A DNA stretch of 64,000 nt, from assembly GCA_021396245.1 (NCBI GenBank), contig WNYE01000036.1:124001-188000 (forward strand), read 5' to 3'. Below the pieces are notes generated by a model, which saw only the letters and a list, made by a program, of their open reading frames with translations, was not told the origin of the DNA and searched no databases. Shown piece after piece: positions 62,801 through 64,000 of the stretch. This stretch comes from Sporothrix humicola. Lineage: Eukaryota > Ascomycota > Sordariomycetes > Ophiostomatales > Ophiostomataceae. A program made the translations under genes and the position numbers. The first letter of the stretch is position 1. Each line of letters begins with the position of its first letter.

Positions 62801-63394
62801 ACACCCTCTTCTTTCCTCCATCCCGCTCTACCCGTACCCGCTTCGTCGGAGCGCAAAAAATGAGAGGTCCAGGAACGAAGTCCAGTGTCAATTGTTTGCT
62901 GCCTTCTCGATGTGTCGTCGTCATCCCCTAGCCTCGTCAAATGTCGTCGACCTCCACCCTACCACACCCCTCCCCTCGTCTCTTCTTTTCAAACTAAACC
63001 TTAAGTTACCATTGGGCGTTGTGATCCTCATCTCTCATCACCGTTGCCGTCTAAGCCTCATCATATTAAGGGGAAACAAGACGGAACAGTGTACGGAGTA
63101 AAGACGAGCCACGCTTTGTTGCATGTCGTCCTCGATCTGACTGCTCCTTTGGGAGGCTGCTCCATGCTGTCTGCGTCGTTGTCGTTCTTCCGCCAGCAGT
63201 ATCTCGTCCTATGTCTGCGGCTGATGTACCCCCATCTTGTGTGGAAGATGGCACACAAGAAGAAATGAGCCATGGCGAAGGGGGTGCGGGCGGAGACGAC
63301 TGACGACACAATTTGAATCCTCGACAACCGTTGGAGGCCACATCTGGACACAGTTGTCAGATGTGACGAACGGTGTTCGTTGAATTAAACATAA

Positions 63395-63432
63395 AAGAGT
63401 CAAGATCTGCTTGAAGAGTCAAGATCTGCTTG
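63395..63432. repeat. 19-bp tandem repeat, two copies plus a partial
   Basis: Two perfect copies of AAGAGTCAAGATCTGCTTG, followed by a third partial copy from 63,433. Confidence 0.9.
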
Positions 63433-63789
63433 AAGAGTCAAAGGCTCTAGAAGAAGAATTCAAAAAGAGTCAGAATATTCCCACTATCCAGCCCACAGAG
63501 AAGAAAAAAACTCGAAGAAAACTCGTTATTTAATAACTTCCGTTTTCCGTCTTCTATTCCACTTTCTGCCCCGTTTCGTCCTAAACACAGTCAACCTAAG
63601 TCAAAGAAAATATCCACCAGCCTTGCTTTATTAAGCCTTTTCAAACAAGCACATACAAAACACATGTACAACGAAAGACTTGTCATTCTCATCTTTGCCT
63701 ATTCTTCACCTCCCACTCACACACCCACCCCCTTGCAACAGACACACGCCAGTGCACCTGCATGCATCCCACTGCACTAACCTAAATTC

Positions 63790-64000
63790 CTAACTACATA
63801 CATATATATCACTTGTTCTGCCCAGCCCCAAGATCTACCTCGTCTTGTCTTCTTTTCGTGCTCACCACCTTCGTCACTCTCTCCACCATTGCTATTCTAA
63901 TACTTCAACCTCTTGTTGTTTTTGTCTATTTTTGTTTTTACTTCTTCCACTCTCTTTTTTTGTTTATATTTGCTTGGTCCGCCTTTCTTTCCTCCTTGCG
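63790..64000 (+). promoter_or_regulatory. Probable promoter and leader of a gene beyond the window
   Basis: A TATATATC element at about 63,803-63,810 is followed by nearly 200 bases of C/T-rich sequence without an ATG. This matches the pattern before the Myb gene. The orientation suggests a plus-strand gene starting right of the window. The transcription start is not determinable here. Confidence 0.4.

Larger units (their letters stand above)
50786..63789. other. 13-kb non-coding stretch
   Basis: No gene can be supported. Open frames up to about 245 codons lack codon bias and family resemblance. Contents include TACTCCGTA-type 9-mers (51,631, 55,954, 59,896, 63,092), the 8-bp tandem repeat at 59,839-59,894, a 19-bp repeat at 63,395-63,432, and a pyrimidine-rich, ATG-free segment at about 60,870-61,398. 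That segment contains GTACGTAC after CACCAAACG near 61,300-61,310 and looks like an untranslated exon followed by an intron donor. Part of the sequence may therefore be the long leader of a gene beyond the right edge. Confidence 0.55.

Overview
This is a 64 kb piece of a filamentous ascomycete (Pezizomycotina) nuclear genome. The evidence is six intron-containing protein genes with short introns (55-116 nt, one of 83 and one of 215), GTAYGT/GTRAGT donors and CTAAC/CTGAC-type branch points. Gene content also fits: a FlbD-like Myb factor, fungal Sec39, fungal NCBP3 and NDUFS5. A 9-mer (TACTCCGTA) scattered between genes is one I associate with Pezizomycotina genomes. A hypocrealean Sordariomycete is plausible, but that is inference. 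No transposon, CRISPR, rRNA or bacterial feature is visible.

Layout. 1-28,040 is almost empty: one intron-containing tRNA-Pro(AGG) near 1.7 kb, one short codon-like island near 20.1 kb, simple repeats and an assembly gap (20,495-20,504). From 28,040 to 28,790 runs a pyrimidine-rich leader with no ATG on the + strand, leading into a two-exon Myb gene (28,791-29,979, +). 29,980-38,586 is again non-coding and holds a second gap (38,012-38,021). The gene-dense core is 38.6-50.8 kb. On the - strand it carries a disordered coiled-coil protein of unknown function, the nuclear cap-binding protein NCBP3, and the ER-tethering protein Sec39. Sec39 is divergent from the + strand NDUFS5 gene across a 515 bp shared promoter with CCAAT boxes. 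NDUFS5 is followed by a + strand gene for an uncharacterised protein with a basic Arg/Ser tail. 50,786-64,000 is non-coding as far as I can tell and ends in what looks like the promoter and leader of a gene beyond the window.

The genes do not form a pathway. They are a developmental transcription-factor candidate plus housekeeping genes for mRNA cap binding, retrograde Golgi-ER transport and respiratory complex I. Coding sequence totals about 10.0 kb (16%). The most unusual aspects are the extent of the gene deserts, the dispersed 9-mer, the ATG-free leader of the Myb gene with its altered second repeat, and the LFP motif repeats in NCBP3. I did not find convincing evidence of a wholly new system.
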